NCBI GenBank assembly: GCA_023422635.1
Contig: JAFAGO010000014.1
Coordinates: 1 to 64,000 of the forward strand
Reading direction: 5' to 3'
DNA: 64,000 nucleotides
Origin: Bacteroidota bacterium
Lineage (GTDB): Bacteria > Bacteroidota > Bacteroidia > Flavobacteriales > Weeksellaceae
Position numbers and translations under genes: made by a program
Part shown: piece by piece, positions 9,401 through 16,381 of the stretch
Layout: every line of letters starts with the position of its first letter
How positions within the stretch are numbered: the stretch's first letter is position 1
The notes under the pieces: generated by a model
Database searches by the model: none
What the model was told of the DNA's origin: nothing
Seen by the model: only the letters and a program-made list of their open reading frames with translations

Positions 9401-9654
9401 CTGGTAATATGACGGCTGAGGAAACTGAAACAGCCTTAAGAGCTGCACTGCTCAATCTGCGAAAAAATGCATCATTTCAGGGATACCAGATAACAACATT
9501 TACATATGATCTGCCTTTGGGTTTAAAGAGTATTACGCCTCCTTCCGGTGTGAGTGAAAATTATTTCTATGACGCAACTTCCAGATTGCAGTCGGTTAAG
9601 GATGCAAACGGAAATATATTGAAAGAGTATAAATACAACTACAGACAACCTTAA
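6454..9654 (+). CDS. Large Rhs/YD-repeat family protein without toxin tip
   Basis: This 1066-residue protein has a signal peptide (ILVCYILTSIILYSQA) and then the N-terminal region common to Bacteroidota Rhs proteins (VSLNKGVPIIDVPIYEL and LNYHASGVKVDEIASWVGMGW, residues about 50-100). Weak YD-like repeats occur in the last quarter (YDDKGNILQYTIKG, YDATSRLQSVKDANGNILKEY), and the protein stops just after the last one. It has no Rhs core or variable C-terminal tip; those are on the next protein, which starts 8 bp later, so the two look like one split shell. It overlaps the T9SS-sorted gene upstream by 4 bp. It could form the N-terminal half of a secreted cocoon; this is inference. Confidence 0.75.
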   Translation: MNQMMKKIILVCYILTSIILYSQAGGGDSQTEQFVRMPNTEMANLGKFTDGPVSLNKGVPIIDVPIYELSVGSFSYPISLNYHASGVKVDEIASWVGMGWKLSAEGMIMRQQRGNPDEGYFFNSNTLMNFLNGDQEQLMQDYLYSKTGDYEADLFTFNFSSYSGKFMYDQISHKFINTINQNFIYEFIPGNKIQLTDNQGNKFIFTAFGKTETRFTLDEKFAFDVEDRPVGPITWKLTKIITNQNKEIIFNYSQQMVEQYTQPTLSKKSRVLFGGGNCMQNYSSLGQIDEVYTYSLTKIETDDTNVNFIWSEQERLDSEVKSLNKIEIRNKNNDLVKSFNFSYNFVQTSDNPDRQKDRYRMYLDQIDIQYPNNQIELYRQFFYSNRNRLPSRLSTKKDHWGFHNNKYNSGYIPKSFINYLGQFIYFDGGDRNVDPNYAQDGILNRIILPTKGEIQYTYESNKISTDSLDVASKNILFPIASYAQQFFKDPSYIRSSQYKYQFPFVISNDLLELKSVISLSGCQGDLLSELGCDYQFYIFNDTGTTIPSNATPVYQILNKNTNLSFPSGNYILGVKPINDDNVGYFDVNFEFLEQQKPDEIYVGGVRVNKIEFYDNSEKKIEKRYKYNYFNNNISSGHIQNVPSYAKVYNDNVKCSSGGLTGVTIAQVKSIPVLPLYDESGSSIMYTNVTEEVINLDDNSKNIKTEYIFSYEPDVNQSLYNSKNTLPLLSYAYKRGNITKKTEYKNTSGIYNKSIETINSYDYIDRTFAAFYISQYDDSNFYYEGYASGLGYALMNTSQKTEYRDGVEVVTTTQNTYDSNTKNLLTETAFSLNESTIKNYKYSVDKGYSLLNASNMTGIPLEVLTLRNSSPVSRVETIYPTLLPDAQTGNLLLPKKIESSKANTLNISSPVSETKETDVVFDRYDDKGNILQYTIKGITPVTIIWGYHKTHPIAKIEGAFYDDVKNNSLIANIISLSNNDNIRPGNMTAEETETALRAALLNLRKNASFQGYQITTFTYDLPLGLKSITPPSGVSENYFYDATSRLQSVKDANGNILKEYKYNYRQP

Positions 9655-9662
9655 AATTAGAA

Positions 9663-12600
9663 ATGATGAGAAAACTATATATCTTTTTTTCAATAATGCT
9701 GTTTGTAGGGGCTGCATCACAGGTAACCTTACCTCCATCGGGAATTTCTTCGAATCAAAATTATGTATATGTCAGAGAATATCTTGAAGAAGAAGCATCG
9801 AGTAACCCTTCTGCAAAACAAATTCAAAGTGTAACCTATTTTGACGGATTAGGCAGGGATAAACAAACAGTGAACATCAAAGGATCAACACTTGGAAATG
9901 ATCTGGTTCAACAAATTTTATATGATGGAATCGGAAGAAAAACAACAGACCTTCTTCCAATGCCACAATCAGGAACTCTGCATGGAGGCTTTTATTCCAG
10001 CTATTCAGAGACAATTGGCGCACCGCTTTATGGAGGAACAGCTCCATTTTATGCAAAAAAAGAACTGGAAGATTCTCCCGAAGGAAAGATTCTTTCTTCC
10101 ACTGCTCCCGGAGCATGGGCAGCTGCAGGGAAAAAAGTCCAATATGAATATAAAATGAACAGCCAAAGCGCAGATGCGGTAAAAAAATATTCTTTTTCTA
10201 CCTCTTGGACTTCATCAGGGTTGTTGGGAATAACTCAGTATTCTTTGCCTATGCCATCGCTGTATGGAAATAATGAACTCTATAAGAATGTTGTTATTGA
10301 TGAAGATGGTAACAAAACAATTCAGTTTAAAAACGGGAACGGTCAGGTGATTTTAATTCGTAAAGCAATAACGGAATCTCAGAATGCTGACACCTACTAT
10401 CTATACGATGCTTACGATCAGCTTGCCTTTGTGATTTCTCCATTGGCTTCAAAAAAAAGTACCCTTACCCAAACCGATATAAACGAACTGTGCTATCAGT
10501 ACCGATATGACGGAAGTGGTCGTATGGTAGAGAAAAAACTGCCTGGAAAAGGACTTGATCCTCAGACAGGAGAATGGTACTGGGAGTTGTTTGTATATGA
10601 TAATCAGGACAGACTGGTGATGTCACGGGATGCCAACCTGAAATTACAGGGGCTATGGTTATTTACCAAATATGACTCATTCGGACGGATTGCTTATTCG
10701 GGAACGACTTTAAATTCCGGTTCTCGTGAAACATTACAAAACACATTCAGCGGAATTGGAAGCAATAATGTTCTCAGAACAACTCCGGGCAGTGTGATTA
10801 CGGGCAGCAGGCTATATTACGACAATAACACAAATACTTATCCAAATACAATTACCTCACTTCTGACCATTAATTACTATGACACTTATCCATCGGATAA
10901 ACCTTCAGCATCTGTCTTAAATTTTTCATATTCTTATGTTTCGGATGATTCACAAAATAATGATATAAGCACAAAAGGACTGCCTGTTGCTTCACATGTC
11001 AAAAATGTAGATGGCACTTCTTGGACTAAAAATTTCACATTCTATGATAGCAAGACGAGACCTGCTGCAGCTTATTCAACAAACTATTTGCTAGGGTACA
11101 CAAAATCAGAATCCGTTCTTGATTTTTCAGGAGTTGTTCTGAGTAGTAGTACTAAGCACAAAAGAACTTCCCTTTCTACTGAAGTTACTATTTTTGAGGA
11201 GTTTGAATATGATCAGCAAAACAGACTCAAAAAGCACTACCATAAAGTTGGAAATAATGCCCGCATTTTGTTGACGGAAAATGATTATAATGAAATTGGG
11301 CAGCTAAAATCCAAAAAAATAGGAGCTAATGAAGCAGGAACCAATCCGATACAGGTAGTAGATTATACCTACAATGTCTTGGGTTGGATGAAGGGAATAA
11401 ATTTGAATTCAGAAGGAAACTTCCAGACAGGAAAGCTCTTTAACTATAAGATTAATTATAATGATGTAGAAGGATTACCATTGCCGAATGGTAATTTTTC
11501 TACACCTGTAACTCCACGATGGAATGGGAATATAGCGGAAGTATCGTGGAAAAAAGATGGTGATGCAGGTATTAACAGATATGGCTATGTCTATGATAAA
11601 CTCAACAGGCTTTTAGGGGGATTTTATCAAAACCCTACCAATCCTACCTCAAAAGAGCATTCGGAGATTGTTGAATATGATGACAACGGTAATATCTCTA
11701 AGCTAAGAAGGTCTTCTTATTATCAGATAACAGATCCGATCCTGATTGACAATTTATTTTATAGCTATACAGGAAATCGTTTAACGAGCATTGCTGACAA
11801 TCCTTTAGGAGTTTCCAATCCTGCAGGATATGAAGGAGGAAATAATCCGATTTCTTATGATGCCAACGGAAATATGACCAATATGCTGGATAAAGGGATT
11901 ACAGCAATTGGCTATAATTACCTTAGCCTTCCCAAACAGTTGCATGTTGAAGAATTAGGAAATACTACTGTAGATATTGAATATATCTACAGAGCGGACG
12001 GAATAAAATTACGAAAAACAAATACCACAACGGAAGTTGGTATTATGGATAGCAGAACAACGGTATCAAAGACCGACTATCTTGATGGATTTCAGTATCT
12101 TTCTGTTACCAGAACTGGAGGGGATGTTGAAGGAGAGATAGGAGCAGGTAGTTCAAAAGTTGCAATGGAAGAGGAAGCATTTACTGTTGAAAGTAAGGCA
12201 GCTCCTGATCCTGGAGATCTGGATTTAGATAATTTTGTCTTGCAGTTTGTGCCAACAGCAGAAGGCTTTTATGATTTTACAGAAAATCGTTATATTTACC
12301 AGTACAGAGACCATTTGGGAAATACAAGGGTAACTTATGCCAGAAATACTGCTGGTAGTGTAGAAGTTCTTGAAAAAAACGACTATTATCCTTTCGGGAT
12401 GAACCATCTGAGTAGCGAGGGGAACTCATTCTTCGGACAAAGTTCGTACAAGAACTACAAGTACAACGGCAAGGAACTCCAAGAAACAGGAATGTATGAT
12501 TACGGCGCAAGGTTCTATATGCCGGATATTGGTAGATGGGGAGTTGTTGACCCGCTTGCGGAAACTTCCAGAAGATGGAGTCCTTATACTTATGCCTTTA

Positions 12601-13286
12601 ATAATCCAATACTTTTTATTGATCCTGACGGTATGGAGGGAGAAGCTACAACGAGTATAGGAGGTGGAGATGACGGCAGTATAGGAGGTCCGATGAAAGA
12701 CTTTCAGGTTCAGGGAAGGCTGGATGCGGTAGCTGAAGAAATGGTTGATATAGGATATGGTATTAACATCCCGTTATCTCAAATGGGACCTAATGAACAT
12801 TATAGTTATGGCGAAAGCAATGACGTAACTGATAAAGATGAAAAATCAAGAGAAAATACTAATTCCTCAGTTGATGAATCTAAACAGAATAAACAAGAGG
12901 GTAATCATGAAAGCAAATTGAGAGAAAAATTAATAAAACTTAAAGTTGGTGGGAAAATTAGTGGTAGTGAATTAAATGCTATTGATCCCGAAGCAGGTTT
13001 AGGAATTGATAATATTGAAAAAATATCAGATACTAAATACATTATAAATAGATCGAAATTAGCTGCTATCTCTGGAAAAATTGAGAAAGGAACTTATCTA
13101 ATAATTAAAATTAATGGTAAAATGGGTGAGCGAAATGGAATTTTAGTAACCAAATATGGTTCAAAACCATTCGTAATTGAGGACAAAAAAACGGCGGTAA
13201 ATTATTCTTATAATACTTTTCTAATTTCACAAAATAGAATATATTTCAAATATAATAACGAAGTAAAAACTGTTAAAATAAAATGA
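9663..13286 (+). CDS. Rhs repeat protein with core domain and variable C-terminal toxin-like tip
   Basis: The 1207-residue protein has a signal peptide (KLYIFFSIMLFVGAAS) followed by a DUF6443-like N-terminal region (YVREYLEEE...QIQSVTYFDGLGRDKQTV) and many YD repeats. The Rhs-associated core spans about residues 875-990, with YQYRDHLGNTRVTYAR, NDYYPFGM, YDYGARFYMPDIGRWGVVDPLAE and NNPILFIDPDGM. After this point comes a different, more AT-rich tip of about 215 residues: a Gly-rich linker, a charged Asn/Glu/Lys-rich stretch, then a compact domain from about residue 1085 (KLKVGGKISGSELNAIDPEA onward). I recognise no known toxin family in it. By family knowledge such tips are the toxins of polymorphic systems. 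The stop overlaps the next gene by 4 bp. Confidence 0.85.
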   Translation: MMRKLYIFFSIMLFVGAASQVTLPPSGISSNQNYVYVREYLEEEASSNPSAKQIQSVTYFDGLGRDKQTVNIKGSTLGNDLVQQILYDGIGRKTTDLLPMPQSGTLHGGFYSSYSETIGAPLYGGTAPFYAKKELEDSPEGKILSSTAPGAWAAAGKKVQYEYKMNSQSADAVKKYSFSTSWTSSGLLGITQYSLPMPSLYGNNELYKNVVIDEDGNKTIQFKNGNGQVILIRKAITESQNADTYYLYDAYDQLAFVISPLASKKSTLTQTDINELCYQYRYDGSGRMVEKKLPGKGLDPQTGEWYWELFVYDNQDRLVMSRDANLKLQGLWLFTKYDSFGRIAYSGTTLNSGSRETLQNTFSGIGSNNVLRTTPGSVITGSRLYYDNNTNTYPNTITSLLTINYYDTYPSDKPSASVLNFSYSYVSDDSQNNDISTKGLPVASHVKNVDGTSWTKNFTFYDSKTRPAAAYSTNYLLGYTKSESVLDFSGVVLSSSTKHKRTSLSTEVTIFEEFEYDQQNRLKKHYHKVGNNARILLTENDYNEIGQLKSKKIGANEAGTNPIQVVDYTYNVLGWMKGINLNSEGNFQTGKLFNYKINYNDVEGLPLPNGNFSTPVTPRWNGNIAEVSWKKDGDAGINRYGYVYDKLNRLLGGFYQNPTNPTSKEHSEIVEYDDNGNISKLRRSSYYQITDPILIDNLFYSYTGNRLTSIADNPLGVSNPAGYEGGNNPISYDANGNMTNMLDKGITAIGYNYLSLPKQLHVEELGNTTVDIEYIYRADGIKLRKTNTTTEVGIMDSRTTVSKTDYLDGFQYLSVTRTGGDVEGEIGAGSSKVAMEEEAFTVESKAAPDPGDLDLDNFVLQFVPTAEGFYDFTENRYIYQYRDHLGNTRVTYARNTAGSVEVLEKNDYYPFGMNHLSSEGNSFFGQSSYKNYKYNGKELQETGMYDYGARFYMPDIGRWGVVDPLAETSRRWSPYTYAFNNPILFIDPDGMEGEATTSIGGGDDGSIGGPMKDFQVQGRLDAVAEEMVDIGYGINIPLSQMGPNEHYSYGESNDVTDKDEKSRENTNSSVDESKQNKQEGNHESKLREKLIKLKVGGKISGSELNAIDPEAGLGIDNIEKISDTKYIINRSKLAAISGKIEKGTYLIIKINGKMGERNGILVTKYGSKPFVIEDKKTAVNYSYNTFLISQNRIYFKYNNEVKTVKIK

Positions 13287-13636
13287 AAGTTTTTTTTAAA
13301 TATTTGTTAGTACCTACTATCTCTTTTTTGATTATATATATTGATTGGTTAGGAGGATTTACATTTGAAATTCTTGATAAAATTTCTAATTATCTGTATG
13401 CATTTTATTGTTTTAAAATTCGAAATGTAGATACTGACCTTTTACGAATATCATTATCAGCTTCGGGTGCAATATTGATTTGGTTAAAATTTGTTCTTTA
13501 TACCATTATTTTAATTCTATGCCATAAATTTATTCGAGACAAAATTGTAAAAAGAGGTAGCCTTATTACCTTTTTATGCTTTTTTATAGTGGTTGTATAT
13601 TTTACTTACATCATTCTAACATTGACATGCAAGTAA
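13283..13636 (+). CDS. Small membrane protein, candidate immunity protein for the Rhs tip
   Basis: The 117-residue protein starts inside the Rhs stop codon (ATGA overlap), which ties its translation to the Rhs gene. It has about three hydrophobic segments: residues 7-25 (LLVPTISFLIIYIDWLGGF), about 58-80 (around SASGAILIWLKFVLYTIILIL) and 92-115 (LITFLCFFIVVVYFTYIIL). No family is recognised. Position directly after a polymorphic toxin tip is the standard place for an immunity gene, and membrane location would fit protection against an agent acting at or crossing the inner membrane. Base composition is AT-rich like the Rhs tip and unlike the Rhs core, which suits a tip-plus-immunity cassette acquired as a unit. 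The function is inference. Confidence 0.6.
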   Translation: MKVFFKYLLVPTISFLIIYIDWLGGFTFEILDKISNYLYAFYCFKIRNVDTDLLRISLSASGAILIWLKFVLYTIILILCHKFIRDKIVKRGSLITFLCFFIVVVYFTYIILTLTCK

Positions 13637-13871
13637 ATTAAGTTGGCGTTCTCCAAAGAACAGCTATCAAAAGAAAAACATTTACTATAAATAAAGGAAT
13701 AGAGGTCATAACTTAATTAAATAACCCGATGTCGCGGATTTGGGTAATGCTACAGACGTGTTGGTTTCCTTTAATCGTAGGGGATATAGAAGAAAAATAA
13801 CAAATAATTCATACGATAAAATGCAGACTTTTGCCTGCACTTGCTATTTTTAAAGGGAAAAGTACTACGTT
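13637..13871. other. Non-coding or relic sequence between immunity gene and IS1 remnant
   Basis: No intact gene is visible. One frame from about 13726 reads PDVADLGNATDVLVSFNRRG and continues open for some 40 codons without a start, which looks like the remains of a coding sequence, possibly a displaced tip or immunity gene. The IS1 left end should also lie here, but I could not define its terminal inverted repeat. Confidence 0.3.
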
Positions 13872-14548
13872 ATGCAAGTCAAAATCTATTCGTGTTCCAG
13901 ATGTGTTGGTCAAAGTGAATTTATAAAGTTTGGCAAAACAAAAGAAGGAAAACAGAGATACCAATGCAAAAACTGCAAGAGAACAAGCGTTTTAAAATAT
14001 ACCTACAGTGCTTACAAACAAGATATTAATTCCAAAATAATTCAGTTTACAAAAGAAGGATTGGGCATTCGTTCTACAGCTAGAATTTTAAAAATTTCCG
14101 TTACTACTTTGCTTAAAGGATCATTCTTATTGCAGAGAATATCAAATGCCCTATTTTACCATTCGGTAAAAAGTATGAATTAGATGAGATGCGGTTTTTT
14201 ATCAGGAAGAAAACAAATCCGCAATGGTTGGTGTATGCTTTGGATAGAGAAACCAAGCAAATTGTAAATTTCTACATCGGCAGAAGAAACAACAAAACAT
14301 TAAATGCCGTTGTGAAAACCCTCTTGAACGCCAAAGCAGAGAAAATCTATACGGACAAACTCAAAAACTACAAATACTTAATTTCTCAAACCATCCATAC
14401 TACCAAAAAGCACGGTACCAACCATATTGAGCGAAAAAATCTTGATATAAGAATCTGTTTGAAAAGATTTAGCAGAAAAACCTTATGTTTTTCCAAAGGC
14501 ACACAAGTTACTTTCGCCATTCTGAAAATCTACTTCTGGCTTTGTTAA
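13872..14548 (+). pseudogene. IS1-family transposase, broken by a one-base deletion
   Basis: The first part (13872 onward) has the InsA-like zinc finger (CSRC then CKNC) and helix-turn-helix (GLGIRSTARILKISVTTLL). The second part, read in another frame, has the InsB-like catalytic region (NPQWLVYALDRETKQIVNFYIG, YTDKLKNYKY, THTTKKHGTNHIERKN-like segment, then LKRFSRKTLCFSK). Adding one A to the AAA run at 14115-14117 changes LLKGSFLLQ to LLKRIILIAENIK and joins both parts into one uninterrupted reading frame. The slip site does not form a standard X-XXY-YYZ heptamer, so this is more likely an inactivating deletion than programmed frameshifting. Terminal repeats and target duplication were not resolved. 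Confidence 0.75.
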
Positions 14549-14578
14549 AAAGTTCATACCAAATTTCACAAGTCCGTA

Positions 14579-15790
14579 TTATTTTAGAACATCTTCAATA
14601 ATCTTATCCAGTTTGTTATCCGGAAGCGTGTTCAGATAAGACATTGTAGATTTAATATCTTTCTGTCCCAAAGCTTCCCGAATGGTTTCAATTGAAATAT
14701 TGTTGAACTTCAACACGGTAGCAAATGAATGACGAGCGCAGTAATAGGAAATATTTTTATTGATTTCCAGCTCCTTCATTATCTCTTTTAATTGTTGATT
14801 GACGTAGTAAGTCAAAACTTTTTTTGACCGGTTTTTAAGGTAGACTTGGGTTGGATTTTCTGTATTAAGAATGTTGAAAAGATATTTTGAATCCTCTGTC
14901 GAGCCGTATTTCTCAAGAATATCACAAGTATATTCATTCATTTTGAAACTTACGGAAACACCTGTCTTGCTGCGGATATAACTGATTCTTTCTCCATTAA
15001 GGTTGCTTTTCTCTAGCTTAATCAAGTCCAGAAAATTAATCCCTCTGGAGTAATAACTAAATAGGAACATATCTTTTGCAAACGCATACTTTTCCTCTTT
15101 GGCATCGTAGGTTTTCAGAAGCTCTATTTCACCTTCATTCAAATATTCCTTTTTACCACTTTCTTTCAATTGTGATATTTTATATTGCTTAAATGGGTAT
15201 TGTTTCTCCGTGACAATCTGGCTTTTAATGGCTTGGTTGAAAACAGAACGCAAAGTTCTCATTCTAATCGCAACGCTTGATTGTTTATTTCCTCTCGCAA
15301 CACAATAGGTTTCAAATTTTTTCAAAGCACTGTAATCGATTTCGTTAAAACCAATTTCCTTCTTATTGAAAAACCGTTGCAAAGAGTTCAATGTATCTTT
15401 CTCTACTTTGGCCGTGCCTATTTTATCCGCTTTATTTAAATCCTCAATTACCCTTTCGTGAAATTTGGTATAAGTCAAAGTCAATTTCTGACCACTGGTT
15501 GTTTTGATTTTACTGATTAAATCAGTTAAGGTAAAGAAAATTCCGTTCTTGTCGTATTCGTCCACGATTTCATCAATAATCTTAACTCTCCTATCGATAA
15601 ATTTATTGATGTTGCTATGATTAGGGTGTGATTTCTTAACTCTTGAAGTTTCGAAACTCCAATCCTTCTCCTTACAAGTTTTACCAATTGAAAGACTTGT
15701 GTTTTTCCGGTCTTTAATCAAAGATATAATGATGCTTTTTTCTCCCTTCCTGTTTTCTTTTGGAGCTAAAGTAAAGTTGTAGGAAATCAT
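14579..15790 (-). CDS. Tyrosine recombinase/integrase of the mobile element
   Basis: The 403-residue protein has the three-part layout of Bacteroidota integrative-element integrases: N-terminal arm-binding domain (about 1-95, NFTLAPKENRKGEKSIIISLIKD region), SAM-like core-binding domain (about 105-205) and C-terminal catalytic domain (about 215-400). Catalytic residues visible are the first Arg in FSYYSRGINFLDL, Arg353 in YYCARHSFAT and the nucleophile Tyr385 in STMSYLNTL; as is usual in this group, the first His of the HxxR box is replaced. It lies about 220 bp from a tRNA-Asn 3' fragment and is transcribed away from it. It should integrate and excise the element at tRNA-Asn. Confidence 0.92.
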   Translation of the reverse strand: MISYNFTLAPKENRKGEKSIIISLIKDRKNTSLSIGKTCKEKDWSFETSRVKKSHPNHSNINKFIDRRVKIIDEIVDEYDKNGIFFTLTDLISKIKTTSGQKLTLTYTKFHERVIEDLNKADKIGTAKVEKDTLNSLQRFFNKKEIGFNEIDYSALKKFETYCVARGNKQSSVAIRMRTLRSVFNQAIKSQIVTEKQYPFKQYKISQLKESGKKEYLNEGEIELLKTYDAKEEKYAFAKDMFLFSYYSRGINFLDLIKLEKSNLNGERISYIRSKTGVSVSFKMNEYTCDILEKYGSTEDSKYLFNILNTENPTQVYLKNRSKKVLTYYVNQQLKEIMKELEINKNISYYCARHSFATVLKFNNISIETIREALGQKDIKSTMSYLNTLPDNKLDKIIEDVLK

Positions 15791-15810
15791 ATTATGCTAT
15801 TATTTACATT

Positions 15811-15888
15811 TTTCACGAACATAGAAGTAAAAAACACGTTATTTATCGATATTCTAAATTCGATTTTTCACGAACATTTCACGAACAT
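15811..15888. repeat. Three direct repeats TTTCACGAACAT beside the integrase gene
   Basis: The 12-base sequence TTTCACGAACAT occurs at 15811-15822, 15866-15877 and 15877-15888; the last two share one base and so repeat with an 11-base period, about one helical turn. They sit between the integrase start and the attachment site. This is the expected position for arm-type integrase binding sites, or for an operator of the integrase gene. Role is inference. Confidence 0.6.
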
Positions 15889-16008
15889 TTCATCTGCAAA
15901 TGTAAAACATTATAAATGAAAATGAAAATGAAATCACTATAAAGTGTTGATTTACAAACGTTATAAAGGAAAATAAAACATTGCGGTATTATAATAAAAC
16001 ATAGAAAT

Positions 16009-16056
16009 TCTGACTGTTAATCAGAGGGTCGCTGGTTCGAGCCCAGCAGGAGGAGC
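16009..16056 (+). other. Attachment site: 3' half of tRNA-Asn(GTT)
   Basis: The 48 bases from TCTGACTGTTAATCAGA to the end of the acceptor strand (AGGAGGAGC) comprise the anticodon arm with anticodon GTT, the variable loop, the T arm (GCTGGTTCGAGCCCAGC) and the 3' acceptor strand of a tRNA-Asn. The bases to the left do not form the D arm or the 5' acceptor strand, so the gene is truncated here. This is the signature left when an element integrates into a tRNA 3' end and carries a copy of that end to rebuild the tRNA at its other border. Confidence 0.88.
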
Positions 16057-16060
16057 AAAA

Positions 16061-16089
16061 AAGACTTACAGAAATGTAGGTCTTTTTTT
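16061..16089 (+). terminator. Intrinsic terminator of the original tRNA-Asn gene
   Basis: AAGACTTACA (16061-16070), a GAAA loop and TGTAGGTCTT (16075-16084) form a 10-base stem with one G-T pair, followed by a run of T. It directly follows the tRNA fragment and now separates the element from prfA. The following 240 bp up to the prfA promoter hold nothing I recognise. Confidence 0.75.
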
Positions 16090-16331
16090 ATTTTTACTTA
16101 TAGAGTTGAATAGAATATAGTAGTTCTATAGAATCAAAATCTTGTTGGTTGACTATTGTGCGTTGTCTTGAGGGAAGAAATGGTTACTTTTCCGTTAGTG
16201 AGAAAGAATTGGAATTGGTTTTATTGAATTAATATACATTCTGTCCATGTTTAATTCCACGATTCAGATAACGGCAGTGAAGTCAATCGAATCTTTATAT
16301 CTTACGTTCACCACCTGTGTTTCATACGTTT

Positions 16332-16362
16332 TTTGTGCTTCACTTTGAATTAACTATCTTTG
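16332..16362 (+). promoter_or_regulatory. Bacteroidota-type promoter of prfA
   Basis: TTTG at 16332-16335 is followed after exactly 19 bases by TATCTTTG at 16355-16362, matching the flavobacterial consensus TTTG-N19-TAnnTTTG. The prfA ATG follows 19 bp later at 16382. Confidence 0.75.
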
Positions 16363-16381
16363 CACCCACAAAATTTCTACA

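Larger units (their letters stand above)
1..16056. mobile_element. Integrative mobilizable element (right part) inserted in tRNA-Asn
   Basis: The stretch runs from a replication and mobilization module (VapE-like helicase, Toprim primase, MobC-like protein, relaxase) through cargo (T9SS-sorted protein, Rhs proteins, small membrane protein) to a tyrosine integrase pointing away from a truncated tRNA-Asn 3' half at its right end. Just beyond that tRNA fragment normal housekeeping genes begin with prfA. No type IV secretion (tra) genes are visible, so the visible part is mobilizable rather than self-conjugative; tra genes could still lie left of the window. The left end and the regenerated tRNA are outside the window. 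Confidence 0.85.

Noticed and set aside
14115..14125. Programmed -1 frameshifting in the IS1-family transposase
   Set aside because: The sequence GCTTAAAGG is not a usable X-XXY-YYZ slip site, and slipping would place Lys-tRNA on a TAA codon; a base deletion explains it better.
13730..14580. Terminal inverted repeats and target duplication for the IS1 remnant (for example GGTAATGC at 13743 against GGTATGAA on the other strand near 14564)
   Set aside because: Only a few bases agree and the flanking bases do not form a target duplication, so the element's ends were left undefined.
15900..15960. Short GAAAAT repeats next to the integrase gene as a possible CRISPR or satellite
   Set aside because: Only two to three AT-rich units of six bases with no spacers; low-complexity sequence.
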